Assembly: GCA_026874595.1 (NCBI GenBank)
Contig: CM049307.1
Location: 76,422,643-76,486,642 of the forward strand
Reading direction: 5' to 3'
DNA from: Sipunculus nudus
Taxonomy: Eukaryota; Annelida; Sipuncula; Golfingiida; Sipunculidae
DNA length: 64,000 nucleotides
Positions 24,476 through 34,277 of the stretch are shown one piece after another. Positions within the stretch are counted from its first letter, which is position 1, and each line of letters opens with the position of its first letter. The notes under the pieces were generated by a model. The model was not told the origin of the DNA, searched no databases, and saw only the letters and a list, made by a program, of their open reading frames with translations. Made by a program: the position numbers and the translations under genes.

Positions 24476-26408
24476 TAGAATTTCATTGATAACATACAAT
24501 GCATATAATGACTTTTTATGTAAGTTGTTTTATGTTGTTTTATATATTTATCTAATCATTTTTTTGCACATACACATGAAAAGCTAAAATAAAAGGCTAC
24601 ACGTTTCCGCAGACTTTTAGAAAAAACTATATATAAATGCTATTTTGGCAGATGGAATCTTTTACAAAGGAGACAAGAAAAATGCTCTCTGTATTATTCT
24701 CAAATAATTATAATAAAAATAAAAATTCACTTGGCAGGTTGACACGAAGAAGACACAGAACAGTACAAGTGAAGAAACAGTCCGTGTCAAATAAAAAGAA
24801 TAGTTTTTTACTTGTCCTTATCTTGTGTTTTTATAATAAATGTCATAAAATGTGATTCTGCGCTTGGTCAAGGTTAAATGACATGGTAAAGCTTTGATCT
24901 ACGATTTTGCTATGACGTTTGCTTGGCAAATATTTGGCATTTGCGGAACTGAAAAATCCATGTTATCATCACCATACGCTTTTCCATGCATAATTATCTC
25001 ATTATTATTTTAGCCAGTGACTGTTTGGAAGTAGGCATTGATCGCAACATGGACTCGGAACTTCGGCAGAATAGAGTCGCGTCATCCTTCTCTTTGTGTT
25101 GGTGTTATTATGAATTCGCTATGTCAACTTTTCCGCAAGCTTTATCATTTTCTCTCCCACTTCACTAGTATTTTAGGTCGTTTGCGCATGCGTCAACCTG
25201 TCATTTGTTCCTACATTGGTTCGGATTCCACTGGCCGCTTACCAAAATGTCTCCTCCGCATTGGTGGCCCCAATAATACTACTGTCAGCACCACGGTCAA
25301 AAGGATCACTGGCATCCAAAGTAGGGGTACTACTGAAAGAAAAAAAAATGCTGCACGTTTGGCGACATGCTAAAGAATCATTCAGAAGGAGCATGGTGAT
25401 ACAATGTTTCATACAGTAATCATCTTTGCTAGCTGTCCACTTTTTCTTCATACACATTTTCTAATGATTTCTCACTAATGTGTGTATAAGAATTCCTCAT
25501 TTTGACTTGCAATCTTCGACTCCAAAACCAAAAAGTGCAAATCCTGTTCCCATCTGCAACAGCTAGACTTAGTTTGTGCACATGTGACAAAAACTGATAT
25601 AAATACTCAAGGTGATCCAACAATGGAATTCTAGGTGTGTTCTCTCTGTCTTTTGTCTTTGTAATATGTATGCTGGATTTAAGAGGATTTCATATTTTTG
25701 AACTTGTAAAATGATTGCACAAATGAATACATAACTGTTCTGTGCAAGTCTGTAAATTAATACACTTATATCCGGCCTTTTTGATATACATGTGATCCTC
25801 CCTATAACGGAAAAGCCATTCCCTTTAATAACTGCTGCAATATTATACAATGTATGTAACCTACGCATGAAAGCTTGGTGATATATTTCTAGGGATCACA
25901 AGCTATTTTTGAAAAATTAAAATATTAGTTAAAGTTATATATCATTTGAAAGAGAATTTTAAAAGAAAGACGATGGTGCAAATTTGAACAAAATATCTTG
26001 ATTAGGATATGGAAAGTTATGGCAATCTGAAGGTTATCGTTTTTCGAAAATTTTCTGACGGAAAAAAACTAATTCAAGATTAATTGATAAATGGGAGCTA
26101 AAACTGCAATTTAATGGGGAAAATGACACATAAACTGACCTTGTTGGTGTTTTATGAATATATGAACAATTGAAGATGCATTAATGATAGAATGGGGCGG
26201 ACTACCTTCAATGTGTGTGTGTGTGGGGGGGGGGGGGTGAATGCAAAGGGGGGGGGGGGGGGGGGAGTAGAGCTGATCAAGACGTAAAGTTCATGCACTT
26301 CTGAATTTGATTACACCCCAAAAAGAACATATGCAACTGCGCATGTATGATTCCTGGATGTAATTGTTGAAAATTGACTTGTTTTGTATATTTTATGAAT
26401 AAAGTTCC
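24476..26408. other. No gene recognised
   Basis: Intergenic, with overlapping frames at 24986-25460 that show no domain, and two G homopolymers at about 26226-26268. Confidence 0.45.
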
Positions 26409-27154
26409 TGATATATATTGTTGCATGGACGTCACCCGGACATCGGAGGATGGCGCCACGAAGTGGTGTGGCCGCCCCCGTTTCCACGCTTATGGATCCA
26501 CCCCGCTATCAGTGACTACTGACGCGCTTTGAGAAACATAAAAACTATTCTGGGACCATTCAGTACTGGTTTTGCAGTTCTGACGGCGCCTTCGTTTCTC
26601 TCAAGCAAAACCACAAACTTCTGCGGTTTCCACCCATTGTTGAAAGCCTATAAAACGAACTCGCCTGCAGTACGAGGCGGGACTATCGACTTTGCTACGC
26701 CACGTTGCTGTTTTCCCCGGGGACCGTGACCGTGGGCTCTTGGTCCCCAAGCCCACGGAATGCCATGAACCACGCCATGAACTTTATTATTTAGGAAGAG
26801 GAGAGACTTTTATGTTTTTTTGGTGCCACATGGATTAATACAGGACTTCAGTTTTGTGTGTGCCCAAACTATGTGTTGATGATGGACTTCAGTTTCTCGT
26901 ATACCGGATTCAGTTAAGTATTTCGTTGCAGTTCGTTATTTAGAGACTCAGTTTTTCTTCAGAGACTTTGTTATAAATTACGTTATGTATTGACTATTAT
27001 ATTATTTGTGTACGAATGTAAATATTGTAAATATATGAATATAGCACTGTTTTTGCACCCATATTTTGGTTACATATTCATTTGAAGAGAACGTGTCTGA
27101 GCATATGTGTTACGGTTCGGCCTGAGTTGTTTGGTGTGAAAAGGGACCGTAACA
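26409..27154 (+). repeat. Probable 5' LTR
   Basis: It ends in ACCGTAACA immediately before a primer binding site, with the CA end expected of an LTR. A TATAAAA box lies at 26649. The start is a guess at a TGTTGCATGG; another TGTTACGGT lies at 27108 and forms a perfect 9-bp inverted repeat with the LTR end, but an LTR of 47 bp is implausible. No second copy was found to fix the borders. Confidence 0.5.
26649..26655 (+). promoter_or_regulatory. TATA box inside the probable LTR
   Basis: TATAAAA preceded by a GC-rich segment and followed about 25-30 bp downstream by a CAGTACGAGG region that could be the start site. Placed where an LTR U3 promoter is expected. Confidence 0.45.
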
Positions 27155-27157
27155 TAA

Positions 27158-27175
27158 TGGCGACCGCGACGAGAC
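27158..27175 (+). other. Primer binding site (tRNA-complementary)
   Basis: TGGCGACCGCGACGAGAC begins with TGG, the complement of a tRNA CCA end, three bases after the LTR end. Many invertebrate Ty3/gypsy elements have a TGGCGACCG-type site here. Which tRNA it pairs with was not determined. Confidence 0.65.
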
Positions 27176-27329
27176 CCTGTATTTCGTAATAACGGCTACA
27201 TTTGGATGTAAAATTTCACAGTGGTCTCTATAACTTCTAGTTATTGAACTAGTATTTAAATACAATTGAACTCGTATATTTCTTGAACTCGTATATTTCT
27301 CAGACACGTTATCTTGATACTTTGCAAAT

Positions 27330-27549
27330 ATGGGTACGGAATTTAAACCAAATGAAATTATACCACAATTAAGAGAAAATAGGAGCTTATTGTATACGTT
27401 AAAGAAAAATGAACTTGAAATTATTGCTCTACTTTTAAATATTGACATCATGGAGGTATACACTGTAGAGGGTTTAAGAAATGTACTTAAGAAATCATTA
27501 TATGGTGATGAAGATAGTAAAGAGGAATCTGATTTGGAGGAAAAACCTA
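27330..27549 (+). pseudogene. Retrotransposon gag, N-terminal part
   Basis: ATG-initiated frame of about 73 codons starting 172 bp after the primer binding site, with an amphipathic, glutamate-rich sequence (for example MGTEFKPNEIIPQLRENR). It is cut at a TTAA where the DNA transposon sits. The frame at the left TTAA and the frame resuming after the right TTAA at 32357 are in register when one TTAA is counted once, which shows that both halves belonged to one gag gene. Beyond 27553 the apparent continuation is transposon sequence. Confidence 0.7.
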
Positions 27550-27746
27550 TTAAAGTCCAAGTTTCATGCACTTTTATAAGTTAAAAAAGCGTAATGTACC
27601 CTTTTAATAAGTTAATACAGTGCTTACAACACCGTTTCAAGCTGAACGAGATCGAATTTATGCTCCATTTTATCCGTGAAACATCACGGTAATCACGCTG
27701 CTGAGTGTAAAGGTGCACTCGGTGATACGCGGTGGGCGTGGCTTCA

Positions 27747-27762
27747 GTGACGTCACGTGTGG
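27747..27762 (+). promoter_or_regulatory. Shared promoter-like motif, left (CRE plus E-box)
   Basis: GTGACGTCACGTGTGG combines a full CRE palindrome (TGACGTCA) with an overlapping CACGTG E-box. It lies about 112 bp upstream of the THAP-like ATG. The identical 16 bp occurs inverted at 32167-32182, near the other end of the transposon. Confidence 0.55.
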
Positions 27763-27874
27763 CACGGCTGGGTAAACATCACATGGGTCAACATGCCGCG
27801 TCTTGCCGGTCTGCATCCTTGAATGCCGTGTTTTTCCCCCTCGACAAACACTGTATATTTTACACAGTATCAAA

Positions 27875-28090
27875 ATGACGAAGCGAGATGTTCTTAGTGG
27901 ATGCAATAATACCAACAAGGATAGTGTGAACGTCCACAATTGGCCGAAAGACGTACGTTTAGGGAAAAAAGTGGGACCTGTCAGAGACGAGCCGATTGTA
28001 GGTCGGGAACTCCTTGCAAAACTTTCCAGTGTCATGTATGGGGCACCATTCCGGATTCCTGACGATTTTAAAAACTATCAGCAATGGTAA
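27875..28090 (+). pseudogene. THAP-like N-terminal exon of the Kolobok-like transposase
   Basis: The ATG frame reads MTKRDVLSGCNNTNKDSVNV followed by HNWPKD and a GKK. This matches the start of a THAP zinc finger (GC-x-NT-x-K... (L/V)H-x-(F/W)PKD... KK(W)). The first metal-binding Cys is not present at the expected place, and downstream the LCS-x-HF half is not readable in this frame, so a point mutation and at least one frameshift are likely. THAP domains bind the transposon ends. It is followed by a probable intron to 28914. Confidence 0.6.
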
Positions 28091-28758
28091 GCCGGATATT
28101 TAAGAAAACAACTAGATCTGATACAAGGGGCAATTCCGAGTATAAATCCACAAGAACCCGCTGCAAGGCCGACTGAGGGGGGATTCAGCCTTGCTTCAAC
28201 TTCAGTCAAGGGCCGGGACAATATAACGCCGCCAAGCGCCCGAGGTACTCACTGGGAAAAGGCGTGAAGCCTGCTAGGGCACAAGAAAAGGGCTCCATAA
28301 CCTGATAACTGTGAGTAAATTGACTGCTAAAAGGGAAAGTTATTTATTTATTTTAAATTTTGAGCAATTGTCACGTGATTTGAATATACCTTATTATCGC
28401 CCATGTAAACACGGTTTTTGTGCTTAATCTACTCCGAGGCCTAGTGCAAAGTTATTGCATTTTTTTAAAGCTGGGATTATGCCTTTTTGTTCCACGGAAA
28501 CCTGTGAACACCCACCACTCCTGCCAAATCGCCTGGCAGTCAGCCAGCAAATTAGGGGTGCGTCAAGGGGTGTGTCCATAACCCCCATTGTTTGTTAACA
28601 AATTACAGTGGCCACTCTGATTTAAATAATCATTTAATGCTTACAGTTGTGACGTTTTGCCTTATTTACCCTTTATTATTTCACGTGCACAATTTAATTT
28701 TAATAAAGCATAAATACTATGAATATTGTGTGAACAGATCTTATGACAAGTTATGTTA

Positions 28759-28804
<46 letters not shown>

Positions 28805-28914
28805 ATTATATATATATTATATATATATATATATATATTTAAATTTACAAATAAAAAAGTTATCTTTCAGTTGTCCTGGAAATCAATGAAAATGGCATAT
28901 TGTTTCAAATTCAG
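28091..28914 (+). other. Probable intron in the Kolobok-like transposase gene, with a (TA) complex
   Basis: Non-coding stretch between the THAP-like and acidic exons. 28760-28840 is an interrupted (TA)n array. No other gene is seen. Confidence 0.5.
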
Positions 28915-29155
28915 GTTGCCCAGTGAATGTATCCACAAAAGATGCTGGTGTCCAGTGCTCACTGATTGGGGAAGCTCAGGTCGGCCAAAATACAGAAGAT
29001 AGCAGCATCTTCAGTGAAGAAGAAGCAGATGATAATGATGATGATGATGATGATGATGAAACACCACCAGTTTATAAAGACGATGAATACTTCCCTTCTG
29101 ATGATGAAGATTGTGATACCGATTCATCCTTCGATGAACTTATTGTTAAATATTT
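28915..29155 (+). CDS. Acidic linker exon of the Kolobok-like transposase
   Basis: Starts after TTTCAAATTCAG. The open frame has VSTKDAGVQCSLI and then a glutamate/aspartate-rich run including seven consecutive Asp encoded by a (GAT)n tract, then DDEYFPSDDEDCDTDSSFDE. Long acidic linkers between THAP and the transposase core are common in this protein type. The (GAT)n tract may have expanded. The 3' end is not certain; the frame drifts into hydrophobic AT-rich sequence after about 29150. Confidence 0.55.
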
Positions 29156-29283
29156 AATCTTTATAAATTTCATATTTATTATAGATTTTTCTTATATCAG
29201 TATATAAATATGAAGTAAAGAAAATGAGATAGTTTATTCAATCTGTTCTATTCAATCTGTTCATGCTGACTAACTTTATTCAG

Positions 29284-29717
29284 GCCTCGCTCAAGAATAA
29301 TTGCCTTGATGTCTGTCCATCAGTCCTTGGTCCATCCATCATTCCTATAAATCCAAATCCAACGCCGCTTCCAAGCACATACATGTACCTTAAGAACCTC
29401 TTAATGCCTCATCTAAGTAATCTTTTAAAAACTCTGAATATAGATCCCATTCAGGTTATTTGGGGTGATAAGTTTCAGGCCAATGTGACATCCAATATGG
29501 CAACAGGGCCTGGATTTGAGGATATTTTTGACTGCGTGGCCCTATTTAAGGACCTTTATGGTCCAAAAGCATTAGCTTAGATGAAGAAATACACCAAGAT
29601 CAAGTGCCAAAATTTATTGTATTCCACTCACAACTGATCGAGTTGTTTAGCATTTGTCCAAACAGCACATCTTGTACACACAATCAGGTGATTCTTGTTA
29701 AGGGAACAGCAGTCCAG
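29284..29717 (+). pseudogene. Core region of the Kolobok-like transposase, fragmented
   Basis: An open stretch follows a TTATTCAG acceptor, reads to a TAG near 29578, and a second frame takes over with DEEIHQDQVPKFIVFHSQLI, ELFSICPNSTSC and QVILVKGTAVQ, ending at CCAG|GTAAGC. The PKFIVFHSQLIELF-x-x-C block is what I know from THAP-associated Kolobok-like transposases. A degraded continuation (EPEQMPAGKLEL) can be read at about 29746-29785, after which the frames are not readable. The first ~290 bp of this entry may be intron rather than exon. Confidence 0.5.
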
Positions 29718-30049
29718 GTAAGCTAGATATGCAACAACTGTAACCTGCACAAGAACCTGAACAGATGCCTGCTGGTAAACTTGAGCTCAAACACAACATT
29801 GTGCACATGGACTTGAAGGCCCCATTTCTGCATGTTGTAATTGTAAAAACTTGATTACTGCTATTATACAGGATATGTGTGCATTTGACTGCAAGAATTG
29901 ATTTAATATGCTCTAATAATTGTGGTGTAAGATCTTGTGCACTGAAATAATGAAGTTCATTGTTACATCTTATCAACTAAGATATCATCAATGTGCTCAA
30001 GGATGAACACCCATCAGTTCCATCTAGGGCATTTGAACCCTTTATAAAG

Positions 30050-30183
30050 TTAAGTCCCATCATGTGACATAAATGCCTGCTCAATCCTTTTCACTGTACA
30101 TGCTGGTAGTGGTATCCTGATGTCTTCCAAGGAATCCCCAGTCCCATCAAACCTGCTGCCTGAATGTGGTGTATCTGTATTTC
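30050..30183 (-). CDS. Candidate exon of a second, minus-strand gene in the transposon
   Basis: Minus-strand segment after a TCTTTTTGTAG acceptor, open for about 44 codons. It includes SRFDGTGDSLEDIRIPLPAC and TVKRIEQAF before a stop. The LPAC-x-V-x-x-I pattern faintly recalls the P2X7 C-terminal-like domain found in many transposon-linked invertebrate proteins, but that is inference from memory. It would pair with the minus-strand first exon at 31860-32044. Confidence 0.3.
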
Positions 30184-30214
30184 CTACAAAAAGACATGTT
30201 GTGTATCATAAGTA

Positions 30215-30499
30215 ATGTCAATATCTCAAAGGATGATTAAAGAAAAATTAAAGTGTCTGATTGGGGATGCATGTCCTGAGTGGAAGATTATGTTCAGAGG
30301 TAGTGTTCTGAAATGTAAATTAACCTGTGTTATTCCTGGGAACTTTTTTTCCACTGAGATTATTTTGAAAATCACCCCTGGACATTGGGATATAGCTGCC
30401 CTTGGCTATAAACACAATGAACATCAAACTTGGTCTGCCTTGCTGTATGAAGATTTACTGACACCTTTGAGGGAAATGGCATGTGGAGTGACATCATGA
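30215..30499 (+). CDS. Unrecognised 94-codon + strand frame inside the transposon
   Basis: ATG frame with protein-like composition (KEKLKCLIGDACPEWKIM, IILKITPGHWDIAALGY). All minus-strand frames over it have stops. It could be a late exon of the transposase gene or a chance ORF. No domain recognised. Confidence 0.3.
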   Translation: MSISQRMIKEKLKCLIGDACPEWKIMFRGSVLKCKLTCVIPGNFFSTEIILKITPGHWDIAALGYKHNEHQTWSALLYEDLLTPLREMACGVTS

Positions 30500-30697
30500 C
30501 TACACTCCAAAGATGGCCATGTATATGTTCATCTGGTCAAACATTTCCTGGTGTAAACAAATAAGCTATAAAACTTCATAAACCATTAACCTTGGAGTTG
30601 AATTTACACCAAAATGAAATCACCTGAGATTTTCACTAAACTGATCTACGATATGTAAAACTGCAATAATACTGTTATGCAATTATTAAGATGCCTT

Positions 30698-30727
30698 GCA
30701 CACACACACACACACACACACACACAG
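30698..30727. repeat. (CA)n microsatellite
   Basis: About 14 CA units inside the DNA transposon. Confidence 0.95.
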
Positions 30728-31118
30728 TGGCTTCAAGGATGGGGGGATGGGTGATTTGCAGGGTGTTGATATGATACGCAAGGTTGGAGGGGGGATGACA
30801 GGCATGGGAGGATAATCAAAGTTAGAAAAAAAGGCATATATAAGATAGTAAATTGAACAAAAGTATACAATTCAATAAATTAATAAATTTCATTTGTAAA
30901 ATATAATATATTCTCAGAAAAGTGTGTGTGTAGTGGTGGTTGGAGGGGGGTGGATACACTGACCATTCCTTCCCTTCTTGCCAAAAAGAGTGGGGGATAT
31001 ATATCCCTGCCCCCCCCCCCCACCCCTACCTATATTGACACCCCTGCACACACGGAGAATTGAGTGAAAACAATAACCCTTACAAGGCTATTGGAATGCA
31101 TAAAAGATCTGTAAATAT

Positions 31119-31311
31119 CAGAAGCGGATCCAGGGGGGGTCCAGGGGGTCCGGACCCCCCCTTTTTCATCAGAAACGTTTTTTAAAGGCTTCAGACCAGT
31201 TGTTGAGGACCATTTTTTTTAAGGGTTTTCATTTGTCCTCCTGGGTTGGACCCCCCCTTTTTCTAAATCCTGGAGACACCCCCTTTTTTCTAAATCCTGG
31301 ATCCACCCCTG
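31119..31311. mobile_element. Palindromic ~190-bp MITE, copy 2, nested in the DNA transposon
   Basis: Starts CAGAAGCGGATCCAGG and ends CCTGGATCCACCCCTG, near-perfect inverted ends. It is flanked by AATAT on both sides (31114-31118 and 31312-31316), a 5-bp target duplication. The interior matches copy 1 at 6591. It sits inside the Kolobok-like element, so it is the youngest of three nested insertions. Confidence 0.8.
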
Positions 31312-31859
31312 AATATTACTAGTATATATCTAGTATTTGCAAAATTCTTTTTAAATAATTAATAATTATATATATGTGCATGTAATATGTGCAAAAATAA
31401 AAGTGAAAATTTAATTTTTTAATAAAAATTATAAACTTTATAATGTTATCATTATTAGTATTGTAAAAATAATTTTACAATTTTAATAGCATCCAGGTAG
31501 AGAATTCACAAGTCACTTGTCAAATGACAACTTTAATATTAGGTATATCAGTATTTTTTCATAATAAAGATTTTCATATGATAAATACACTGCAAGATTG
31601 TTTTTTGCTTCAGGATCTTATTCAATATGGTTCTTAAATCAACAAGATATGACCACTGACTGATAAGTAATGGCATTTCAATAAATCACAGGAACGGGCT
31701 AGCTGGGACCCATGTCTTTCCAGGAAAACCTATAACTGTCATAAAATCATTGTGCTACATGCAATGGTTGAGCGATATTTATTTCAGTGTAATAATCAAC
31801 CTGCCCCAATTACAGAAACTTGAGATGTATTCAGTGTAAGAGTAAAATAAAATAATTAC

Positions 31860-32044
31860 CAGTCATTTGTGCCTGCTCCCATAGACGCCCGAAACGGTTC
31901 ATCGGATTCTTTGACACGGCTGTCACTTTCAGACTCGGTACACCCTCCTTCGATCTCGCCTCGTCGAGCCTATGACTCAGATCGAAATGGTTCAATATCA
32001 CAAGGATTTTCAAATTCTACATCACTACAATCACTTCCTGACAT
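31860..32044 (-). pseudogene. First exon of a second, minus-strand transposon gene
   Basis: Minus-strand ATG frame, MSGSDCSDVEFENPCDIEPF, then a single in-frame TAG after RSES, then the same frame continues through an acidic/serine stretch (GCTESESDSRVKESDEPF) to GTNDW at a CTG|GTAATT donor. Such acidic starts followed by a W at an exon end resemble P2X7C-like transposon-associated proteins, where a WC-x-CG motif usually follows; no such exon was found. It starts ~122 bp behind the inverted copy of the promoter motif. Confidence 0.4.
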
Positions 32045-32166
32045 ACTTCCGAAATAACTAATTTTGAACCATAGTCGGTGGACGCTTGGTTGTCACTTTA
32101 CGCATAGGAAGTTTCATCGGATTGTTTACTTTGCATCACCGCCATGATGCTTGTGTGAGACGACTT

Positions 32167-32182
32167 CCACACGTGACGTCAC
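32167..32182 (-). promoter_or_regulatory. Shared promoter-like motif, right (inverted copy)
   Basis: The reverse complement is identical over 16 bp to 27747-27762 and contains TGACGTCA overlapping CACGTG. It faces inward toward the minus-strand ATG at 32044. Confidence 0.55.
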
Positions 32183-32360
32183 GGATTTCCCCCTGGGCTT
32201 TCGGCAGTTTCCGGAGTGTATTCGGCGCGTCAGTTTCAAATTGTCGTATTAATTGATTAAATTGCTAGATTAATGTTAAATGGACATAACATCGTGTTTT
32301 GATACATAGTAAACGGGCATTTGACACTAATCGACCTCCGTGCTGAGACTTGGACTTTAA

Positions 32361-33360
32361 GGAACCTCTTGGTGCAACAGCTATTGACCCGATAGAACTA
32401 GAATTGAGAAAGTATGAACTTAAATTGAAATATGAAGCTCAAGTTGAAACAGATAAATTGAAATATGAAGCAGAAACAGAAATCCGTAGATGTGAAATCG
32501 AAAGAGAAACGCAAATTAAGTTGAAAGAGTTAGAGTTACAAAATCCTCAAAATCGTAAAGCACATGAGCCGTCTGAATTCCTTTTCAGAAATTCGACAAA
32601 AGTACCTCCCTTCAATGAAAATGAAGTGGAGCGTTATTTCAATTATTTTGAACGGGTGGCCACTGTTGTTACAAAGCGTTCTGGTTGGTCGCGCACAGGA
32701 CGTTTACACTGCGCTCACAGACGAACAATGCAGGGATTACGACACTGTAAAAGAGGTCATTCTGAGAGCCTATGAATTAGTCCCCGAAGCGTATCGCTTA
32801 AAATTTAGGAATGCCACAAAAAGAGAAAATTAAACTCATGTTGAATATGCTAGAGACAAAGAAAGTGCATTTTATAGATGGTGTCAGTCTATGAAAATTG
32901 GTCAGGATTTTGAAAAACTCAAACAACTAATTTTGATAGAAGAGTTCAAAAGGCATATCCGTAGTGACATTAAAATATTTTTGGATGAACATAAAGTAAG
33001 AAATGTAAACGAGGCTGGTGTCCTGGCAGATGAATTTGCCTTGACGCACCGCCCCAGTTATACCAGTCACAGGAGGAGGTATGGTGAGAAAAGAGAGGGT
33101 AGCAAAAGCCCAAAACTTGGTCGGAGAAAGGGTAGTCCCTACTATCGGGGTCACTTCGGCTCAGGTAAACCACGGTCCGATCATGGTAAACCCTAGTATA
33201 AAAGTCAATCTGACTCTCCTGCTCAACATAAAGAGGGACAACCTAGGACTGGACCCAAATATTGTACATTCTGTGAGTTCAAGGGGCATACAGAATCTGA
33301 GTGTTATAAAAAAAGATACGGTCAAAGTAAGCCTAAACCTAATGCATTAACTGTTACGCA
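32361..33360 (+). pseudogene. Retrotransposon gag, C-terminal part with CCHC knuckle
   Basis: Resumes the gag frame after the right TTAA with a long charged helix rich in E/K/R (about 32400-32560), then a capsid-like segment (YFNYFERVA, LRAYELVPEAYRLKF, LILIEEFKRHIRSDIKIFLD) of the SCAN-like gag type, then basic residues, then a zinc knuckle C-TF-C-EFKG-H-TESE-C (C-x2-C-x4-H-x4-C) near 33263-33304. A frame change lies near 32665, and in-frame stops lie at 32831 and 33194. Gag would package the retrotransposon RNA. Confidence 0.85.
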
Positions 33361-33424
33361 GAGCATGAAACCGGTAACAATGCCCAGTAAACTAGAGACT
33401 AAAGGTGAAACACAAAGCCCTGTC

Positions 33425-33862
33425 CACGAGAGCTTTCGGCCCTTTGTGTCAGATGGCTTTGTTCAGTTAGAAGGTAACCATGCAAGAAAGGCCCGTGTTA
33501 AAATCTTAAGGGATACCGGGGCAACCCAAAGCCTCGTTTTGAAATCTGTTCTTCCCTTCTCTAAAAAGAGTTACGCGGGGTGTTCAGTTCTAGTCCAGGG
33601 CGTTAATTCGGAATTTTTAGAAGTTCCATTACACATAGTGAAACTAGAATCTGATTTAGTCTCTGAATTTGTAACTGTAGGAGTTTGTTCAAAGTTGCCA
33701 GTAGAGGGCGTTTCGCTCCTCCTAGGCAATGATTTAGCTGGTGACAGAGTGAAAATTGATCCCAGAATGACAAAATTGCCGAGCACTGATAGGGACACAG
33801 ACCTGCTCCAGCAGGAGTTTCCGGGCGTATTTCCAGGCTGTGTAAACACGAGCGATGAATAA
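33425..33862 (+). pseudogene. Retrotransposon aspartic protease
   Basis: Same frame as the zinc knuckle. It has LRDTGATQSLV with the DTG active site, the flap-like region VLVQGVNSEF, and LLLGNDLAGDRV as the second conserved block. It processes the gag-pol polyprotein in active relatives. The frame ends in a stop at 33860. Confidence 0.85.
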
Positions 33863-34277
33863 AAAGGCAAGTCTGAAACCAGAGAGTTCTGTACTTGACC
33901 TCTCGCAAACCTTTATGGCGCATTCAAACGATGACGTCAGTGGCTTAAAGCCCGTTACGCGAGTAAATGTCAAATCGCCCGCATGTGACCCAAGTGGCAC
34001 ACCCAGTCCAAAGGACTCGACTCCAAATGTAGTACAGGGCAAACAGACCCTGAATAGAAATCTCCAAAGGAGTAAAAACGGCGTGAAATCGCCTGATAAA
34101 AATGGGCATGAACAGTTAAAGAAGGATAGGAGTGTAAAGAATGTAGAAGTTAGCATGAAAAGTGATGATTTGATAGCAATGCAAAAGAAAGATCCTGATA
34201 TTGCCTCCCTTAGAGAAAATGCCTTGACTAAAGAGGAAGCAGATAAAGTTCCAACTTGTTTACACCTTACAGAATGA
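33855..34277 (+). pseudogene. Protease-integrase linker region
   Basis: A lysine/serine-rich open frame with no domain. It ends with SDDLIAMQKKDPDIASLREN, a phrase typical of the stretch before a Ty3/gypsy integrase. It changes frame into the integrase near 34262-34275. Confidence 0.6.

Larger units (their letters stand above)
27554..32356 (+). mobile_element. Kolobok-like DNA transposon (4.8 kb) inserted at TTAA
   Basis: Flanked by TTAA at 27550-27553 and 32357-32360. The ends are inverted: left AGTCCAAGTTTCATGCAC, right (reverse complement) AGTCCAAGTCTCAGCAC. A TTAA target duplication is known for Kolobok and piggyBac; the THAP-like start of the encoded protein and the core motif (PKFIVFHSQLIELF) favour Kolobok, whose transposases carry THAP domains. 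The insertion interrupts retrotransposon gag. Frameshifts and stops in its genes show it is no longer active. It contains a (TA) complex at 28760-28840, a (CA)n tract near 30700, poly-C/poly-G runs, and a younger MITE. Confidence 0.8.

Noticed and set aside
29698-29976. 92-codon minus-strand frame in the DNA transposon
   Set aside because: Antisense to the degraded transposase core, no domain recognised.
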